Below are positions 60,509 through 64,000 of a stretch of 64,000 bases of DNA, piece after piece; the stretch's first letter is position 1, and each line of letters opens with the position of its first letter. The position numbers and the translations under genes were made by a program. The notes below the pieces were generated by a model. The model was given only the letters and a program-made list of their open reading frames with translations, ran no database searches and was not told where the DNA came from. Origin of the DNA: Leptospira kemamanensis. Lineage in GTDB: Bacteria; Spirochaetota; Leptospiria; Leptospirales; Leptospiraceae. The stretch is taken from the NCBI RefSeq assembly GCF_004769665.1, contig NZ_RQGG01000032.1, positions 310,001 through 374,000 on the forward strand, read 5' to 3'.

Positions 60509-61528
60509 CTACGGAACATTGATAACAATCTTACCGATTGATTGACCACTTTGCATTGTACGGAGTGCATCATGCATTGAATCGAACGTAAAAGTATGTC
60601 CAATGGTTTGTTTTGGTAACGATAACATCATTAAATCCGAAAAATGTTTTCGAAGATCATCAATTTCATTCCATAACCATATTAAATTGAATCCCATCAC
60701 CGATTTATTGTCTGAAATCATCGATAAAGGATCAATTTTTGGTCTTGTGAGGTATGAATAGACGATTGAAAACCAATTTCGGAATGAATGTGATGGTGTG
60801 AAGTTAGCACTTCCATAGGTAACAAGCCTTCCCATTGGTGCTAAGAGATCATAACTGTCCTGAAAATAACGACCACCTAAACATTCTAAAACGATTTTTA
60901 ATGGTGCTCCACCGAGAATTTTTTTCATTTCTTCTTTGAAATGAGGTGATCGTACTAAAAATTTTTGATAACCAACCTCTTTTAAGATCGAAAACTTAAC
61001 GGAATCACCTACAAGTCCAATCGCAATTGCATTTTTTTTCTGTATGATATGACCTGCCATGATACCAACACCACCAGCAGCACTATGTACGAGTACATGA
61101 TCACCTTCCTTCACTTGTGCAAGCGGTATCAGTGCGTAGTACGCAGTGAGAGCTTGCACAGCAAAAGCTGCTCCATCTTGCATACTCCAATCCTTCGGAA
61201 GTGCAAAGATTGTTTTTTCTGAGATATTGAGATGAGTTGTATACGCACCAAAACGTGTGACACCAAAAACTTCGTCACCAACCTCAAAATCCTTAACATT
61301 TGGGCCTATTTTTACGATTTTCCCTGAAAATTCTAAACCTGGAATGAAACTTCCTTTCGGAGTTGCTGAGTACAAACCATAAACGGAAAAAACATCGGCA
61401 AAGTTAAGTCCTATTGCTTTTACTTCTACAGTGACTTCATCCCCTTCTGGTGGGGCTAAGAGTTCTTTTTTTCTTTGCAGATTGTGGATGGATCCAGTTT
61501 TTTCGATGCGGTATACTTCTCTTTGCAT
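60509..61528 (-). CDS. Zinc-independent quinone oxidoreductase (VAT-1/QOR-like)
   Basis: NADPH-dependent medium-chain reductase of 339 residues. The GroES-like domain (about 1-120) has GLNFADVFSVYGLYSATPKGSFIPGLEFSGKIVKIG without the zinc-binding Cys cluster. The Rossmann domain has VLVHSAAGGVGIMAGHIIQKKNA (about 150-175) with the AxxGGVG nucleotide motif, and the pattern GRLVTYGSANF is typical of the QOR/VAT-1 branch. Cytosolic; reduces quinones or enals, precise substrate unknown. Divergent from gcvT with 77 bases between. Confidence 0.9.
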   Translation of the reverse strand: MQREVYRIEKTGSIHNLQRKKELLAPPEGDEVTVEVKAIGLNFADVFSVYGLYSATPKGSFIPGLEFSGKIVKIGPNVKDFEVGDEVFGVTRFGAYTTHLNISEKTIFALPKDWSMQDGAAFAVQALTAYYALIPLAQVKEGDHVLVHSAAGGVGIMAGHIIQKKNAIAIGLVGDSVKFSILKEVGYQKFLVRSPHFKEEMKKILGGAPLKIVLECLGGRYFQDSYDLLAPMGRLVTYGSANFTPSHSFRNWFSIVYSYLTRPKIDPLSMISDNKSVMGFNLIWLWNEIDDLRKHFSDLMMLSLPKQTIGHTFTFDSMHDALRTMQSGQSIGKIVINVP

Positions 61529-61605
61529 ATTGGGTTAAAAAAAATTCAATTCCAGTACCATGAAACCATTTTTCTATGGTAGAAGAGTCTACATAAGAGA
61601 ACACC

Positions 61606-62718
61606 GTGGAACTAAAACAAACACCTTTACATTCAATTCACAAAGAAATGGGAGCCAAGATGGTTCCTTTTGGCGGATGGGACATGCCAGTCCAATACAC
61701 TGGAATCATCCAAGAACATTTGACAACACGATCGAACGCCGGCCTCTTCGATGTTTCCCATATGGGTGAAATTTTTGTCACTGGTGATGCCAAAGATGTT
61801 TTGGATTTTTTAGAATCGGTCACTTGCAATACAGTTTCTTCCATGAAAGAAGGCCAAGTGCAATACAATGCAGTGGTGAATGAGAATGGTGGGCTTGTCG
61901 ATGACATAACCGTTTATAAATTCAATGATTCCAAGTACATGATTTGTTCCAATGCCTCCAATTATGAGGCCGTTACCAACCATTTACAAAAATATGTGAA
62001 AGGAAATGTAACTGTTAACAATGATAGTAAAAATTGGCACCAAATTGCATTACAAGGCCCCAAAGCAGATGAAATCTTGACAAAATATTTAGGAAAAGAT
62101 TTATCTTCGATACTTTATTATCATTTTGCAGAAGTGAATTGGAAAGGAGAGACCATCATTGTGTCTCGCACTGGTTATACGGGCGAAGATGGTTTTGAAA
62201 TTTATACATCAAACACATTAGGTGTATCTCTTTGGAAAGAGTTATTAGAAATTGGAAAACCATTTGGACTCGTTGCCGTTGGTCTTGGTGCACGAGACAC
62301 ACTTCGTTTAGAAGCAAAATATCCACTGTATGGACATGAACTGAACGCAGAATGGACACCGGTGGAATCCGGAATCGGTTTCATCGTAAAAGAAAAATCG
62401 AAACCTTACCTTGGCTACGATCGTATCATCGCAGATAAAAAAAATGGCCCTAAATCCAAAGTGGTGGGCATTCGCCTCATGGAACCAGGTGTTTTACGAG
62501 AAAATTTCCCCATTTTCTCCGGAGAAGGGAAAGAAATTGGGAAATCTACCTCAGGAACCCACTCTCCCAGCCGGAAGGAATCCCTAGGACTTGCCATTCT
62601 GCAAACCGAATTCGCAAAAAACCAAACGGAAGTATTTGTGGAGATTCGTGGGCAGAAGAAATTGGCTAAAGTAGAGACTGGTGCCTTCATCCAAGGCAGT
62701 GTCCGAAACAATCGCTAA
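61606..62718 (+). CDS. gcvT: Aminomethyltransferase GcvT (glycine cleavage T protein)
   Basis: Tetrahydrofolate-dependent T protein, 370 residues. It begins [32 protein letters not shown] and has [20 protein letters not shown] near residue 50, the folate-site Tyr in [11 protein letters not shown] (about 185) and the C-terminal domain with GEEIG-like [27 protein letters not shown]. It releases ammonia and transfers the methylene group of glycine to folate. GTG start with a weak AAGAGA. First gene of gcvT-gcvH-gcvP, the usual leptospiral order. The 77-base upstream gap is too short for a glycine riboswitch. Confidence 0.96.
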   Translation: MELKQTPLHSIHKEMGAKMVPFGGWDMPVQYTGIIQEHLTTRSNAGLFDVSHMGEIFVTGDAKDVLDFLESVTCNTVSSMKEGQVQYNAVVNENGGLVDDITVYKFNDSKYMICSNASNYEAVTNHLQKYVKGNVTVNNDSKNWHQIALQGPKADEILTKYLGKDLSSILYYHFAEVNWKGETIIVSRTGYTGEDGFEIYTSNTLGVSLWKELLEIGKPFGLVAVGLGARDTLRLEAKYPLYGHELNAEWTPVESGIGFIVKEKSKPYLGYDRIIADKKNGPKSKVVGIRLMEPGVLRENFPIFSGEGKEIGKSTSGTHSPSRKESLGLAILQTEFAKNQTEVFVEIRGQKKLAKVETGAFIQGSVRNNR

Positions 62719-62742
62719 ACCAAAGATGTAAGGAAAAAAACC

Positions 62743-63135
62743 ATGGCAGACACACAAGCAAAAGACGGTTATTATTATACTGAAAAACATGAATGGGTGA
62801 AGGTAGAGGGTGATGTAGCTCTTGTTGGAATCACTGACTTCGCACAAAATGCATTAGGTGACATTGTTTTCATCGACCTTCCAAAACCTGGAAAACAAAT
62901 CAAAGCAAAAGATAGCCTTGGAACAATTGAATCTGTGAAAGCAGCAGAAGATTTGTATTCTCCAATCTCTGGTGAGGTAGTGGAAACCAATGCATCTCTC
63001 GGTTCCAATCCACAATCAGTGAATGCAGAACCTTTTGATACTTGGATGGTAAAATTAAAAAACATCCAAACTTCTGAGCTTGGAGGCCTACTCTCCGCTG
63101 CTCAATACAAAGAATACGTTTCCAAATTGGATTAA
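62743..63135 (+). CDS. gcvH: Glycine cleavage system H protein
   Basis: Lipoyl carrier protein of 130 residues that shuttles the aminomethyl group between P, T and L proteins. The lipoylated Lys is Lys66 in [13 protein letters not shown]. The [37 protein letters not shown] opening and [11 protein letters not shown] are typical. ATG with AAGGAAAAAAACC upstream. Sits between gcvT (24 bases before) and gcvP (16 bases after). Confidence 0.97.
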   Translation: MADTQAKDGYYYTEKHEWVKVEGDVALVGITDFAQNALGDIVFIDLPKPGKQIKAKDSLGTIESVKAAEDLYSPISGEVVETNASLGSNPQSVNAEPFDTWMVKLKNIQTSELGGLLSAAQYKEYVSKLD

Positions 63136-63151
63136 TAGGAGTTATTTTCAA

Positions 63152-64000
63152 GTGAGTTCCGTAAAACCTTCATCGCCCATCCATTCCCCATACGAAGAAA
63201 CATTAGAACCAAGTGACACTTTCTTACGCCGTCATGTTGGTGTGACAGAGGATACTGTTTCTGAAATGCTTTCTACCATTGGTTACAAGGAATTGGATGA
63301 TCTGATCAATGATGCCGTACCGGAAAACATTCGGTTGCGTAAGGAACTCAATTTACCAAAACCCCTTGGTGAATATGCCCTACAAAAAGAATTAAAGAAG
63401 ATTGTTTCGAAAAACAAAATCTATAGATCATATTTGGGACTTGGGTATTATTCTTGTATCACTCCACCCGTGATCCAAAGAAACATTTTAGAAAATCCAG
63501 GTTGGTACACGGCTTATACACCTTACCAAGCAGAAATTGCACAAGGTCGTATGGAAGCACTCATCAACTTCCAAACCATGATCACTGATCTCACTGGAAT
63601 GGAAATTGCGAATGCATCCCTTCTCGATGAAGGAACTGCTGCGGCAGAAGCAATGAATATGTTGTTTTCTTTAAAAGAAGACAGCCAAGGAAAATCTTTC
63701 TTTGTTTCCCAATCCGTTCACCCTCAAACCTTAGATGTGATTCGTACCCGCGCAATTCCACTCGGAATCAACATTGTTGTTGGTTCTTTTAAAAAGATGG
63801 TTCCTTCCAATGATTTTTTTGGAGCGATTGTCCAATACCCATCTACTGATGGAACCATTTATGATTTTAGCGAATTCATCGAAAGCCTACACAAAGTAGG
63901 TGCGAAAACGGTTGTGGCTGCGGATCTCTTAGCACTCACCATTTTAAAATCACCAGGCGAAATGAATGCAGACGTCGTTGTAGGAACCACACAACGTTTT
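63152..64000 (+). CDS. gcvP: Glycine dehydrogenase GcvP, 5' part (cut by window end)
   Basis: PLP-dependent P protein, incomplete: the first 283 codons lie in the window and the frame is open at the right edge. Family text is clear: PSDTFLRRHVGVTEDTVSEMLSTIGYKELDDLI, YRSYLGLGYYSCITPPVIQRNILENPGWYTAYTPYQAEIAQGRMEALINFQTMITDLTGM, then NASLLDEGTAAAEAM. The PLP-binding Lys lies beyond the edge. GTG start with AGGAG ten bases upstream. Decarboxylates glycine and loads the H protein. Completes the gcvTHP operon. Confidence 0.95.
   Translation, partial: MSSVKPSSPIHSPYEETLEPSDTFLRRHVGVTEDTVSEMLSTIGYKELDDLINDAVPENIRLRKELNLPKPLGEYALQKELKKIVSKNKIYRSYLGLGYYSCITPPVIQRNILENPGWYTAYTPYQAEIAQGRMEALINFQTMITDLTGMEIANASLLDEGTAAAEAMNMLFSLKEDSQGKSFFVSQSVHPQTLDVIRTRAIPLGINIVVGSFKKMVPSNDFFGAIVQYPSTDGTIYDFSEFIESLHKVGAKTVVAADLLALTILKSPGEMNADVVVGTTQRF

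Noticed and set aside
61529..61605. Glycine riboswitch upstream of gcvT
   Set aside because: Only 77 bases are available before the start and none of the conserved aptamer core is seen.

Overview
The window is a piece of a spirochaete chromosome, almost certainly Leptospira and probably a free-living (saprophytic) species. The main evidence is a close homologue of the Leptospira OmpA-family lipoprotein Loa22, a VapBC pair of the Leptospira type, many lipoproteins with relaxed spirochaetal lipoboxes, several 7TM-DISM signalling proteins, and moderately AT-rich DNA. The species call is inference. No rRNA, tRNA, CRISPR array or intact transposase was seen.

Layout. 1-9.8 kb: a small protein cut by the left edge, a 7TM-DISM/SpoIIE phosphatase, a Na/Pi transporter with PhoU domain, SlyD, an RRM RNA-binding protein, a first AbrB-VapC pair, a P-loop kinase, a membrane protein, FumC and a beta-propeller lipoprotein. 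9.9-18.9 kb: an SH3/TPR lipoprotein broken by one TGA, a delta-60-type propeller lipoprotein, a fumA-sdhA pair and small enzymes. 18.9-24 kb is an accessory stretch: two DUF3147 paralogues enclose a hydrolase/TetR pair, a DUF1801 gene and a vapBC cassette bounded by 19-bp inverted repeats, followed by a shortened HNH nuclease. 24-35.4 kb: Loa22, an rluD-led gene run, a hybrid histidine kinase divergent from a NarL-type regulator, and a sixA-hpt-cyclase-lipoprotein operon. 35.5-47.5 kb: a giant surface lipoprotein with a sevenfold repeat, an orphan PstS, an OmpA-domain protein, an acyltransferase-like protein lacking its catalytic His/Asp, a Thr-type sulfatase-fold protein, and a lipase-MaoC-MaoC operon. 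47.5-56 kb is mostly minus-strand envelope genes (WG repeat, VanX, VanW, a polytopic membrane protein, a glycan-binding lipoprotein, thioredoxin, an MBL hydrolase, gamma-glutamyltranspeptidase). 56-64 kb: repeat elements, DUF4269, AlkB, a SUFU-domain protein, a 24-residue Lys/Ala microprotein gene, a quinone oxidoreductase and gcvT-gcvH-gcvP, the last cut by the right edge.

Three points deserve attention beyond routine annotation. First, at least four dispersed intergenic hairpin elements end in the same GGAGCGAA-type motif, and two of them show compensatory changes in the stem. Second, the vapBC cassette sits between inverted copies of TGTTATRTGACRGTCAGCA, and its antitoxin mRNA looks leaderless. 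Third, three lipoproteins share an N-terminal two-cysteine module but carry different beta-propellers.

Genes that work together: gcvTHP (glycine cleavage); fumA-sdhA (two consecutive TCA steps, without the other Sdh subunits nearby); two MaoC half-dehydratases with a lipase (lipid metabolism); the hybrid kinase with its divergent regulator; and two toxin-antitoxin pairs.
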